The position numbers were made by a program, and so were the translations under genes. From assembly GCA_046048875.1 (NCBI GenBank), contig JBJOFG010000011.1, positions 1-64,000 on the forward strand: a stretch of DNA of 64,000 nt, written 5' to 3'. The notes below the pieces were generated by a model, which saw only the letters and a program-made list of their open reading frames with translations, did not search any database and was not told where the DNA came from. The stretch comes from CAIZGX01 sp046048875 (lineage in GTDB: Bacteria > Bacteroidota > Bacteroidia > Flavobacteriales_D > Sanyastnellaceae). Below, piece by piece: positions 42,167-50,936 of this stretch (positions are counted from its first letter, which is position 1; every line of letters begins with the position of its first letter).

Positions 42167-42756
42167 ATAAAAAAGTATTTACATATCTTTATAAAAAATC
42201 AAAACCCATGTCGAGAGTTTTATTTCTCCTACTGATAGTTTTTCAAGCATTGACTTTTCAGTCGAACGCGCAGAAAAAAGTATTGCCCGAATGGCTAGCC
42301 GCAGAAAAGAAGAACGATAAGTTGGTTCATGTTCTTGGAAGTACAATTGCAAGTGATACCGATGCTGAGATGCCTACACGCATTACAGTTGAGCTGATTG
42401 GAACAGAAACTAAGAAGGCCACTTTTGATACTTTTAGCGATCGTGGAAATTTCGAGTTCTTCTTAAGACCCAATGCGATTTATCACATTTCATTTGAAAA
42501 AGACGGATACCTCACCAAGATGTTAGAGGTTGTAACAGATAACATTCCTGACAAAGATTGGAAAATAGGTTTTTTGTTGGAACTTCAAGTGTCTATGGAA
42601 TTGGCAGTGGATGGATTTAGTGAAGAACTTCAGTCTTCTCCTTACGCGCGATGCATGTACAGCGCAAAAACTCGTAAAATTGAATTCGATAAAGCGTTCT
42701 CAAAAGAGACGAAAGCGGTCTGGGAAAAAGAGCGGATTCGTTGCTTAAAGAAATAA
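42163..42756 (+). CDS. Secreted/periplasmic hypothetical protein
   Basis: 197 residues from ATG at 42163, which overlaps the hemJ stop (ATGA); ATG at 42208 would give a more ordinary signal peptide. A hydrophobic segment SRVLFLLLIVFQALTFQSNAQ is followed by a compact beta-type domain resembling carboxypeptidase-like regulatory repeats: ITVELIGTETKKATFDTFSDRGNFEFFLRPNAIYHISFEKDGY. No enzyme motif. Last gene of the GT9-thioesterase-HemJ run. Confidence 0.6.
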   Translation: MNKKVFTYLYKKSKPMSRVLFLLLIVFQALTFQSNAQKKVLPEWLAAEKKNDKLVHVLGSTIASDTDAEMPTRITVELIGTETKKATFDTFSDRGNFEFFLRPNAIYHISFEKDGYLTKMLEVVTDNIPDKDWKIGFLLELQVSMELAVDGFSEELQSSPYARCMYSAKTRKIEFDKAFSKETKAVWEKERIRCLKK

Positions 42757-42757
42757 T

Positions 42758-43696
42758 TTAAAGGGCGTAATGCCCTTTTATTTTTTCATAGAGCACGTAA
42801 GAAAGTTTGTAATAGCTTTCTGTCGTCCAACCGGCGACATGAGGGGTTAGCAGGACATTCGGATAGGAGAGAAGTCTCTCGAACAATGTGTTTGCATTCA
42901 ATCCTTCCAATGAAGATTTTTCAAAAGGAAGAACATCTAGAGCGGCATGAGAAACTATTCCTTCGTCAAGCGCACTGATTAGATCATTTGCATTGATGTG
43001 CCCACCACGGGAGGTGTTAATGAAAACAATTTTCTTTTTGAATGAATGAAAGAAATTCGCATTCGCGTATTCTTTGGTTTCATCGCTCAAAGGAAGATGA
43101 AGACTCACAACATCGGCAGTTTCAAAAATTTCATTCAATGAAACTGATTTGACGAATGCATCGCTTTCGGGAGCAGCATACTTGTCGAACACGACAACGT
43201 TACACTCAAAGCCGGAAAGTTTTTTCGCTACACTTTTACCCATATGTCCATAACCGATGAGGGCTATGGTTTTTCCTTTGATTTCAAATCCGCGATGTTC
43301 TTCTCGCAACCACTCAAGTCTTCTAACACTTGTGTTCGCGTGATGAATATTGTTCGATAGCGACAGAAGCATTCCAATTACATGTTCACCAACAGCATCA
43401 CTGTTTCCTTCGGGAGATGAGAATACTTTGATATTGTGCTTTACGCAACTTTCGAGGTCAATGATTTCGAGTCCGGATCCGCTTCGCGCAATGAACTCCA
43501 AATTTTTGGCAGCGCTTATTAATTGCTCGTCAAACGATATTCGACTTCTTAATACAATGCCATGGTATTGTGAAATACACTCAAGCAATTCAGCATATGA
43601 AATCTTGTAGTTGAATTCACATTTAAAACCTAATTCGGTCAGCTTTTCCGCAAGAACGGGATGAACGGTCTCTAGGAACAGGATTCGTTTTCCCAT
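42758..43696 (-). CDS. D-2-hydroxyacid dehydrogenase (SerA-like)
   Basis: 312 residues from ATG at 43694-43696. NAD-binding GYGHMGKSVAK (about 150), substrate loop SGSGLEIID, catalytic Arg in FINTSRGG, Glu in ALDVLPFE and His in LTPHVAG. D-3-phosphoglycerate dehydrogenase-type fold; lacks the ACT domain. Substrate is not fixed by sequence: serine synthesis or another 2-hydroxyacid. Its start overlaps the mgtE stop in TAATG. Confidence 0.87.
   Translation of the reverse strand: MGKRILFLETVHPVLAEKLTELGFKCEFNYKISYAELLECISQYHGIVLRSRISFDEQLISAAKNLEFIARSGSGLEIIDLESCVKHNIKVFSSPEGNSDAVGEHVIGMLLSLSNNIHHANTSVRRLEWLREEHRGFEIKGKTIALIGYGHMGKSVAKKLSGFECNVVVFDKYAAPESDAFVKSVSLNEIFETADVVSLHLPLSDETKEYANANFFHSFKKKIVFINTSRGGHINANDLISALDEGIVSHAALDVLPFEKSSLEGLNANTLFERLLSYPNVLLTPHVAGWTTESYYKLSYVLYEKIKGHYAL
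42760..42787 (+). terminator. Terminator of the gene ending at 42756, inside the dehydrogenase CDS
   Basis: AAAGGGC-GTAAT-GCCCTTT then TATTTTTTC. It starts 4 bases past the plus-strand stop and also encodes the last residues KGHYAL of the opposite gene. Confidence 0.75.
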
Positions 43697-45081
43697 TAGA
43701 ATAAACTGTAGGGAAGTGAAGTGAAGTGTGTAAGGAAATAATGACCTACACTGAAATAGATGATGAGCCCTACGATATCGTTGGCTGTCGTAACGAATGG
43801 CCCTGTAGCTAGGGCAGGGTCGAATTTTAATTTGTCTAACATTAGCGGGAAGAATGTTCCGCTTAAGCTCGCGAAAATGATCACGCAAAAGAGCGCAAGC
43901 GAAGCAGTTAAGCTCAATATTAATTCAAAATGGAATAGCTGACTTGCGAAGAAAATTAGTGCACTACAAACACTAGCGTTTAAAAGTCCAACGCCAAATT
44001 CTTTGACTAATTTTTGCCAAACGGTTTCATCAAATGCGCTTTGATTGGCGAGTGCACGAACTACAAGTGCGGCAGATTGTACCCCAACATTTCCACCGGT
44101 AGCGGCGATAAGCGGCATAAATACGGCCATTGCTGGATACTCAGTAATGTCGAACACGCCTATTATATATGCGCCACTCATTCCGCCAATCATTCCAATC
44201 AACAACCAGGGCAGTCTTGCACGGGTGAGAGTCCAAATGCTGTCACTTGATTCAACGTCTTCAGAGATACCACTCGCCAATTGGTAATCACGATTGGCTT
44301 CTTCTTGCATCAAATCTACCACATCATCAATGGTAATTCTTCCTACCAACCTTTGTTCTTCATCTAAAACAGGAAGAACAACTAAGTCATATTTTTTCAT
44401 GATACGCATAACCTCATCGGCTGGCGTATCAACGTTTACGGTTCGAACTTTCGACTCTTTATATAGCTCTTTCAGCGTTGTGCGCATGCTCGCAGAAGCG
44501 AATATCAGAGCTTTCATGCTGAGCGTTCCAAGCAGACGTTCTTCTTCATCAACAACATAAATAGTGTATATGTTATCGATATCTTCAGCTTGCTTGCGCA
44601 TTTCGCGAATGGCTTGAGCAACTGTCCAATATTGCTTCACGGTAACCATTTCCACAGCCATTAACGCACCTGCCGTTCCTTCGGCATAGGTCATTAAGTC
44701 CATGATGTCACTCGCTTGCTCTTCGTCTTCTAGAAGGGCTATGACCTCTTCTTGCTTTTCTTCGCTCAAACCCGCTAAAACGTCGGCAGCATCATCGGAG
44801 TCAATGTTTTCAATTAACTCTTCCGCGATTTCTCGGCTCGTAAGATTTGAAAGTAAAGATTCTTGAATGTCTTCATCCAATTCAAGCATTACATCTGCAG
44901 CGCTCTCTTCATCGAGAATACGGTAGAGGTAAACCCCTTCTTGGGTAGGAAGCTCGTTGATGATTTCAGCTACGTCAGCTGGGTGAAGATCTTTGGTAAA
45001 CTCGTGTATAGCACTATCCTTCCCTTCGCCTATCCATTTGCGGAGGTCTGCCAACAACTCTTTTGTAAGTTCGAACTGCAC
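43696..45081 (-). CDS. mgtE: Magnesium transporter MgtE
   Basis: 461 residues from a GTG start at 45079-45081. N-terminal superhelical MgtE domain (about 1-130, with ADVAEIINELP and acidic patches), paired CBS domains (about 140-265), and five membrane helices with GGNVGVQSAALVVRAL (Mg path) and TGPFVTTANDIVGLIIYFSVG. The N and CBS domains close the channel when magnesium is high. Shares its 3' end with the dehydrogenase start, so the two are one transcript. Confidence 0.94.
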   Translation of the reverse strand: MQFELTKELLADLRKWIGEGKDSAIHEFTKDLHPADVAEIINELPTQEGVYLYRILDEESAADVMLELDEDIQESLLSNLTSREIAEELIENIDSDDAADVLAGLSEEKQEEVIALLEDEEQASDIMDLMTYAEGTAGALMAVEMVTVKQYWTVAQAIREMRKQAEDIDNIYTIYVVDEEERLLGTLSMKALIFASASMRTTLKELYKESKVRTVNVDTPADEVMRIMKKYDLVVLPVLDEEQRLVGRITIDDVVDLMQEEANRDYQLASGISEDVESSDSIWTLTRARLPWLLIGMIGGMSGAYIIGVFDITEYPAMAVFMPLIAATGGNVGVQSAALVVRALANQSAFDETVWQKLVKEFGVGLLNASVCSALIFFASQLFHFELILSLTASLALFCVIIFASLSGTFFPLMLDKLKFDPALATGPFVTTANDIVGLIIYFSVGHYFLTHFTSLPYSLF

Positions 45082-45179
45082 GGGGAAGATTCCATTTAAA
45101 GGGTGAATTTTTTTACCAATGCAAAGGTAAGTTATTTTTAACGTAACCTGATTTATATTCGCCTATCTAAATTCAGAAA

Positions 45180-47753
45180 ATGAAAAAGCATCTTGCATTA
45201 TTCGCCATTGCCCTTTCGGGAATATTGGTAATTCCAGCATACGGAACGATTGAACCTTCGAAAAAGAAGAAGGAACCTGTGAAGAAAGAAGAGAAAAAGC
45301 CAGAAGATAAGTTTGGCGATTTGGTGAAGAAATGCAAAAAGAAGGAAGGTCTTTTAACGTTCTACACCGACACCGTTACAGGTAAGACCTATTTGGAGAT
45401 TCAGAAATCACAATTGAATCAAGAGTTCATCTATTTCAATTATATCGAAAACGCTCCGGTTGAAACGGGCTACCACAAAGGTGCATTCGGTGATTCGAAA
45501 ATTATTGTTTTCAAAAAGAACTATGAGCGTTTAGAGATTGTTCAACCCAACACCAATTTCTATTACGATCCTACAAATGCTATCAGCAAATCGGCTTCAT
45601 CCAACATAAACAATCCAGTATTGGCTTCAGAGAAAATTGAAGCGACAAGTTTGGATGGGACCAAAATGCTTATCGATGGTGATGCATTATTGTTATCGGA
45701 AAAGATGCAATTGGTAAAGATGCCAGCTCCACGCGGTGGGGATGCTCCTTTGGGAAGTTTAAGCAAGGAAAAGTCGAAGATCAATTCTATTCGCACATAC
45801 AAAGAGAATTCAGAGATTGTGGTATCTTATGTATACGAGACCAGCTCTCCAAACATAGGTGGGGATGCTGTTGCAGACGGAAGAAACGTTACGGTTCAAT
45901 ACCAACACTCGTTCTTATCTGTTCCGCAAAATAATTTTAAACCGAGATTTGACGATCCTCGCGTCGGCTATTTCACAACACAAGTAAACGACATGACCGT
46001 TGCCTCTGCGACGCCATGGAGAGATGTCATTCACCGTTGGAATTTGGAGAAGAAGAATCCAAATGACGCTATGAGTGAGCCTGTTCAACCGATTACTTTT
46101 TGGATGGAAAACACAACGCCTGTTGAGTTTCGTCCGATCATCAAAGAAGCAGTTGAAAGGTGGAATGTGGCTTTTGAAGCTGCTGGTTTCAAGAACGCAG
46201 TGGTATGCTTGCAACAACCCGATGATGCTACTTGGGATGCCGGTGATATTCGTTACAATGTTCTTCGTTGGACGTCAACACCAGCACCGCCATTCGGTGG
46301 TTACGGACCAAGCTTTGTGAACCCACGTACAGGAGAAATTTTAGGTGCTGACATTATGTTGGAGTGGGTGGCTTTAACCAATCGTGTGTATGCAGATCGC
46401 ACTTTCCGTTTGGGAAGTTCTCTCTCAGAACAGCAAGAAGAAATTTTGAAAGCAAAGGGCGCTCGCAATCCATTTTTGTGTAATGCAGCAGCAATGAGCA
46501 ACGAGCAATTGATTTTCGGGACAAGCGCTGCAAACGTAATGGGAGCAAGTGATTTAGAGAAGCAAGAAATTGTTCGTCAGATGTTGTATCGATTGGTTCT
46601 TCACGAAGTGGGCCACACCTTAGGTCTAACACACAACATGCGCGCAAGTACTTTGCAATCGGTTGCAGATATTAAGAACGTCGAGAAAATCAATAAGGAA
46701 GGATTAGCTAATTCTGTAATGGAATATCCAGCCTTCAATTACCAATTGAATCCAAAAGAACAAGCGTTGTATTGCGATGTGAAGGTTGGTCCCTACGACA
46801 AATGGGTAATCGAATACGGCTACAGTCAAGCGCTTTCAGACGAGCAAAAAGAAAAAGAGCGTCTAGATAAAATTACGGCTAGAAGTATAGAGCATCAATT
46901 GGCTTATGGAAACGATGCCGATGATATGCGCACGGCGGGAAGAGGGATTGATCCAGATGTAAATATTTACGATTTATCAAGCGACCCTGTTGCCTATGGT
47001 GCAGAGCGTTGTGAATTGGTGAAAGTTGTTCTTCCAAAATTGAAAGATCATTTGATCACATCTAATGAGAGCTATGCTGAGTTGCTTCAATCTTTTTTGA
47101 TCGCAACGAAAGAATACGGTATTCAAACAAACGTTATGACACGTCAAATTGGAGGTGTTCATTACGATAGAGCTTATGCCGGTCAGGGTTCTTCAGTAAA
47201 GCCATTGGAACCCGTTTCTGAAGTGAAACAAAAGGAAGCTATGAAGGCTTTGGCGAAATATGCTTTTGCTGGCGACGTTTGGAGTGAAGCGATTCCAACA
47301 TTTAACTATTTGCTAGATCAAAGAAGAGGGTTTGGTCACTTCTCGAGCAGTAATGATCCAAAAATTCATGATCGCATTTTAGATATGCAATCAGAATGCT
47401 TGAACCACTTGATGCATCCTCGCGTTCATCAACGCATTATTGACAGTTACCTGTATGGAAATACCTACACCATTGATGAGGTGATGTTTGATTTGACGCA
47501 GGCGATTTTTGAGGTTGATCTAAAAGGTGACGTAAATACCATCCGTCAGAATGTGCAAATTGAATACACACGCAGACTGGTTTCAATGCTCGATGAAAAG
47601 AACAGGTATGATAATGTTTCTCAAAGTGTTGCACTGTCTGAATTGAAAAGAATTAAGAAGTTCGAAGAAACAAGTACAGCGGGAAATGCTCTTACAAAAG
47701 CACACAGAGCGCACGTTATTCAATTAATTGACGACGCGTTGAGCGCGAAGTAA
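45180..47753 (+). CDS. Secreted zinc metalloprotease (DUF5117/DUF5118 type)
   Basis: 857 residues. Signal peptide, then a Lys/Glu-rich linker (SKKKKEPVKKEEKKPEDK). Zinc site HEVGHTLGLTH at about 476-486 (HExxHxxGxxH metzincin form) with a Met-turn-like VMEYPAFNYQ about 35 residues later. Two preceding beta domains match DUF5118/DUF5117 as found in Bacteroidota zinc-dependent metalloproteases. The C-terminus is helical. Likely periplasmic or surface-bound. A TATATTCG -7-like box precedes the start codon. No T9SS domain. Confidence 0.9.
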   Translation: MKKHLALFAIALSGILVIPAYGTIEPSKKKKEPVKKEEKKPEDKFGDLVKKCKKKEGLLTFYTDTVTGKTYLEIQKSQLNQEFIYFNYIENAPVETGYHKGAFGDSKIIVFKKNYERLEIVQPNTNFYYDPTNAISKSASSNINNPVLASEKIEATSLDGTKMLIDGDALLLSEKMQLVKMPAPRGGDAPLGSLSKEKSKINSIRTYKENSEIVVSYVYETSSPNIGGDAVADGRNVTVQYQHSFLSVPQNNFKPRFDDPRVGYFTTQVNDMTVASATPWRDVIHRWNLEKKNPNDAMSEPVQPITFWMENTTPVEFRPIIKEAVERWNVAFEAAGFKNAVVCLQQPDDATWDAGDIRYNVLRWTSTPAPPFGGYGPSFVNPRTGEILGADIMLEWVALTNRVYADRTFRLGSSLSEQQEEILKAKGARNPFLCNAAAMSNEQLIFGTSAANVMGASDLEKQEIVRQMLYRLVLHEVGHTLGLTHNMRASTLQSVADIKNVEKINKEGLANSVMEYPAFNYQLNPKEQALYCDVKVGPYDKWVIEYGYSQALSDEQKEKERLDKITARSIEHQLAYGNDADDMRTAGRGIDPDVNIYDLSSDPVAYGAERCELVKVVLPKLKDHLITSNESYAELLQSFLIATKEYGIQTNVMTRQIGGVHYDRAYAGQGSSVKPLEPVSEVKQKEAMKALAKYAFAGDVWSEAIPTFNYLLDQRRGFGHFSSSNDPKIHDRILDMQSECLNHLMHPRVHQRIIDSYLYGNTYTIDEVMFDLTQAIFEVDLKGDVNTIRQNVQIEYTRRLVSMLDEKNRYDNVSQSVALSELKRIKKFEETSTAGNALTKAHRAHVIQLIDDALSAK

Positions 47754-47755
47754 TT

Positions 47756-48460
47756 TTAGAGAATTCTACGAATTAAGCGAAGGTTGTGCGAATAACCTTC
47801 GCTTTTTTTATTGATCCCCTGATGATCAAGAGTGTCTATTCGCAGTTCGCCAGAAGCATGCAGAATTTCAAAGCTCCCGTTACTTTCCATCACAATTCCA
47901 ACATGTGTAATTCGTCCTTCCGCATTGTCGAAGAAAGCCAAATCGCCTGTTTGTGATTCCGACAATAACATCACGTCTTCACCCTGAGTTGCCTGCTGGT
48001 AAGCGTCGCGTTTTAATGCAACTCCAATGGTTTTGAAAAAAGATTGAGTGAAGCCAGAACAGTCATATCCAAAATTGGTTTTTCCGCCCCAAACATAAGG
48101 AACCCCGAGGTACTGCTTGAACAATGAAAGTGCTTCATTCAAATTTAAAAGTTTACTGGAAAGTTCGTTTGGAACAAAAGCCCCTAAGGGCATAAGAATG
48201 TATTTGTTTTCGAAAGGTTCAAGGCTACTCGTCTTGGTGTATACTTGGTGAAGAGAAACTTCGTATACCTGCGGTGAGAATTGCTTTTTATCTATCCATC
48301 CGCGGTACTGATCGAAACTAGTTTCAATGTAATACCACTTCTCATTTTCCTCAAGTACTTCATACGTTTCTCCGAAGATGAGTTGACTTACTTGCTCGCT
48401 GCGATCCGAGGCCTCAGCGCGCATTGGGATGAAAGAAAGAAGACATTGTCCGTTTACCAT
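47756..48460 (-). CDS. C40-family (NlpC/P60) peptidase
   Basis: 234 residues. Residues 1-80 form an SH3-like pair (FIPMRAEASDRSEQVSQLIFGETYEVL, KWYYIETSFDQYRGWIDKKQ) and 105-230 the NlpC/P60 domain with catalytic Cys in FGYDCSGFTQ, His in THVGIVM and third His in LHASGE. These enzymes cut D-Glu/diaminopimelate links of cell-wall peptides. No signal peptide is visible, so it may act on recycled muropeptides in the cytosol. Its last codons carry the opposing terminator. Confidence 0.9.
   Translation of the reverse strand: MVNGQCLLSFIPMRAEASDRSEQVSQLIFGETYEVLEENEKWYYIETSFDQYRGWIDKKQFSPQVYEVSLHQVYTKTSSLEPFENKYILMPLGAFVPNELSSKLLNLNEALSLFKQYLGVPYVWGGKTNFGYDCSGFTQSFFKTIGVALKRDAYQQATQGEDVMLLSESQTGDLAFFDNAEGRITHVGIVMESNGSFEILHASGELRIDTLDHQGINKKSEGYSHNLRLIRRIL
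47775..47809 (+). terminator. Terminator of the metalloprotease gene inside the NlpC/P60 CDS
   Basis: GCGAAGGTT (47777-47785), 8-base loop, AACCTTCGC (47794-47802), then seven T. 9-bp GC-rich stem 24 bases past the metalloprotease stop and within the opposite coding frame. Confidence 0.85.
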
Positions 48461-48549
48461 AATTCAAAAGTGCTTCAAAATCCGAAAGTTCCAACTTTAA
48501 TTCAATGTCAATTATTCAATGTGGAATGTGAATGGTTGAAAGAAAAGTG

Positions 48550-48557
48550 TACATTTG
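48550..48557 (+). promoter_or_regulatory. -7 box upstream of the pterin dehydratase gene
   Basis: TACATTTG, exact TAnnTTTG, 16 bases before the ATG. No clear -33 element. Confidence 0.5.
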
Positions 48558-48573
48558 GGAAAATTAAAGCACT

Positions 48574-48807
48574 ATGTGGCGCGAATTGGACAATAAACTC
48601 GTAAGAGAATTTCGTTTCAAAGACTTCCAAGAAGCATTTACTTTCTTGACTAGAGTTGCATTTCTTTCGGAAAAGCATGGTCACCACCCCGCTTGGTTCA
48701 ATGTATACAATTATGTGCGCATTGAATTAAGTACACACGATGCTGGTGATGTAGTTACAGAAAGAGATCGTCGATTGGCTGTTGCCATTGATGAAATTCT
48801 TCAATAA
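48574..48807 (+). CDS. 4a-hydroxytetrahydrobiopterin dehydratase (PCD/DCoH)
   Basis: 77 residues. Contains KHGHHPAWFNVYNYVRIELSTHDAGDVVTERD, the catalytic signature with the two active-site His and Asp. Recycles the 4a-hydroxy-pterin produced by aromatic amino acid hydroxylases. Shorter at the N-terminus than E. coli-type enzymes, which is common in this phylum. A gene for the hydroxylase is not in the window. Confidence 0.88.
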   Translation: MWRELDNKLVREFRFKDFQEAFTFLTRVAFLSEKHGHHPAWFNVYNYVRIELSTHDAGDVVTERDRRLAVAIDEILQ

Positions 48808-48832
48808 TAGCGGAACATTCATAGTTAAGCGC

Positions 48833-48861
48833 TAAATTCGCAGCTGAAAGGAAACCTTTCA
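48833..48861 (+). promoter_or_regulatory. -7-like box and leader hairpin of the dehydrogenase gene
   Basis: TAAATTCG (48833-48840) followed by TGAAAGG-AAA-CCTTTCA (48845-48861), which would sit near the 5' end of the transcript, 17 bases before the start codon. Confidence 0.4.
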
Positions 48862-48878
48862 ATAGGAAATCATTTTTT

Positions 48879-49973
48879 ATGACTCAACAAAACAACTCTG
48901 CAGAAATGTCTGCAGTTACCGAAAGAATGGCGTTGCATAACCACGAACAAGTGGTCTTTTGTCAAGATAATGCAACCGGATTAAAAGCCATCGTAGCAAT
49001 TCACAACACAACTTTAGGTCCTGCAGTAGGCGGAACACGCATGTGGATGTATGCCTCTGAAGGTGATGCATTGACTGATGTTTTGCGTCTCTCTCGTGGA
49101 ATGACTTATAAGAGCGCTTTAGCCGGCCTGAATATCGGTGGCGGTAAAGCTGTAATTATAGCAGATTCGAAAAAAGATAAAAGCGAAGCGCTCATGCGCA
49201 GTTTCGGAAAATTCGTCGATGGTTTAGGTGGAAGATACATCACTGCTGAAGACGTGGGAATTGGAACACGCGATATGGAATATGTGAAAATGGAAACCGA
49301 TCATGTTGTGGGTTTGCCAGATTACATGGGTGGTGGCGGAGATCCAAGTCCAGTAACCGCTTACGGCGTTTACATGGGAATGAAGGCTAGCGTAAAAGAA
49401 CAAACAGGAAGTGATTCTCTAGCGGGAAAAACAATTGTTGTGCAAGGTGTTGGCCATGTCGGGGAATATCTTGTTGAGTACTTAGTGAAGGAAAACGCTC
49501 ACGTGATTATTACAGATATCTATGAAGATCGTGTGAACGATGTCGTGAAAAAATACGGAGTAAAGGCTATTCAACCTTCTGAGGTTTATACCACTCCAAT
49601 GGACATCTATAGTCCATGTGCTTTAGGAGCTACCGTAAACAAAGAAACTTTGGAGCAATTGTCTTGCGGAATCATTTGCGGTGCAGCAAACAATCAATTG
49701 GCTGTTGAGACTGAAGATGGACAACGTGTTTTGGACAAAGGGATTTTGTACGCGCCAGATTACTTAGTAAATGCTGGTGGAATTATCAATTGCTATTGGG
49801 AAATCGTAGGTTATAACAGACAAGCATCTTTGGCGCAGGCTGAGCAGATTTACGACACAACAAGAAAGATTTATGCCGCTTCAAAAGAGCAAGGAATTCC
49901 GTCATACTTAGCAGCAAACCAAATGGCAGAGCAACGCATTCAGTCGATTGCGAATATTAAAACGAGATATTGA
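48879..49973 (+). CDS. Leucine-type amino acid dehydrogenase (Glu/Leu/Phe/Val family)
   Basis: 364 residues. Catalytic Lys in GLNIGGGKAVI, PAVGGTRMW, TAEDVGI, and the NAD-binding turn VVQGVGHVGEYL, then CGAANNQLA and DYLVNAGGIINCYWE. Length and motifs match leucine/valine dehydrogenases. Reversible oxidative deamination of branched-chain amino acids. Might work with the acyl-CoA dehydrogenase elsewhere in the window. 16 bases before nusB. Confidence 0.9.
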   Translation: MTQQNNSAEMSAVTERMALHNHEQVVFCQDNATGLKAIVAIHNTTLGPAVGGTRMWMYASEGDALTDVLRLSRGMTYKSALAGLNIGGGKAVIIADSKKDKSEALMRSFGKFVDGLGGRYITAEDVGIGTRDMEYVKMETDHVVGLPDYMGGGGDPSPVTAYGVYMGMKASVKEQTGSDSLAGKTIVVQGVGHVGEYLVEYLVKENAHVIITDIYEDRVNDVVKKYGVKAIQPSEVYTTPMDIYSPCALGATVNKETLEQLSCGIICGAANNQLAVETEDGQRVLDKGILYAPDYLVNAGGIINCYWEIVGYNRQASLAQAEQIYDTTRKIYAASKEQGIPSYLAANQMAEQRIQSIANIKTRY

Positions 49974-49989
49974 TTAGAGGGGAAGAATT

Positions 49990-50934
49990 ATGCTAAACAG
50001 AAGACACATTCGAATTAAAGTTTTACAAGTACTTTTCGCATATTACAATGACGAAGAGCCAAACGCGGCCTCTTACGAAAAGATGTTATTTGAAAGCGTT
50101 AATCGCTTTCGCGATTTGTATGTTGCCTTCATTCAATTAATGGTTGAAATGCATTCGCTTTCAATTGAAAAAATTGAAGCGGGAATGAATAAGAAACTTC
50201 CAAGTCACGAAGATCTTCATCCGAATACCAAGTTCGCGGCCAATGCGGTTTTGCGAATTTTGTCGCACAGTCGTTCACTTGAAAAAGCGATGAAAGAAAA
50301 TCACTTGAAGTGGAATGAGAATCGTGATTTGCTGAAGCAAATGTTCAAGGATATTCAAGAGTGCGAGGAATATCAAGAATACATGAATAGCGAGGAACGA
50401 GGGTTTGAGCACGATAAAGACATTGTCGTAAAACTCTTTAAACGTCATTTAGTGAATTTTGAGTTGATGCACGATTACCTGGAAGATCAGGGAATCTTCT
50501 GGAACGATGATTTAGATTTAACAGCGAGCATGGTTCTTCGATCGTTGAAGGCGATAAAAGAAACGGACTCTGATATCGAATTTTTACCGTTGTGGAAAGA
50601 AGGTGACGAAGAGGAAGAATTCTGCCGTCAGCTCTTCCGTAAAACATTGGCAACCGGTGCAGATACGAAAGAGCGAGTGTCGCAAGTGACACCGAATTGG
50701 GAAACCGATCGTATTGCAATCATGGATTTAGTGTTGCTGAAAATGGCAATTGCTGAGGCTATCTATTTCGAGAGCATTCCAACCAAGGTTACCATGAACG
50801 AGTACATTGAATTGGCGAAATTCTATAGCACTCCGAAATCGGCAACTTTCATTAATGGAGTCCTCGATACACTAATGCCTCAAATGGTGGAGGAAGGTAA
50901 AATCAAAAAAGTGGGAAGAGGTTTGATAGGCTAA
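49990..50934 (+). CDS. nusB: Transcription antitermination factor NusB, long form
   Basis: 314 residues, over twice E. coli length. The NusB fold is in two parts: RRHIRIKVLQVLFAYYN at the start and ILHMDLVLLKM-like RIAIMDLVLLKMAIAEAIYF, KVTMNEYIELAKFYSTPKSATFINGVLD at 235-300. The middle is a helical extension usual in Bacteroidota. Binds boxA RNA with S10 in rRNA antitermination. GGGGAAG stands 5-10 bases before the ATG. Two bases before miaA. Confidence 0.92.
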   Translation: MLNRRHIRIKVLQVLFAYYNDEEPNAASYEKMLFESVNRFRDLYVAFIQLMVEMHSLSIEKIEAGMNKKLPSHEDLHPNTKFAANAVLRILSHSRSLEKAMKENHLKWNENRDLLKQMFKDIQECEEYQEYMNSEERGFEHDKDIVVKLFKRHLVNFELMHDYLEDQGIFWNDDLDLTASMVLRSLKAIKETDSDIEFLPLWKEGDEEEEFCRQLFRKTLATGADTKERVSQVTPNWETDRIAIMDLVLLKMAIAEAIYFESIPTKVTMNEYIELAKFYSTPKSATFINGVLDTLMPQMVEEGKIKKVGRGLIG

Positions 50935-50936
50935 AG

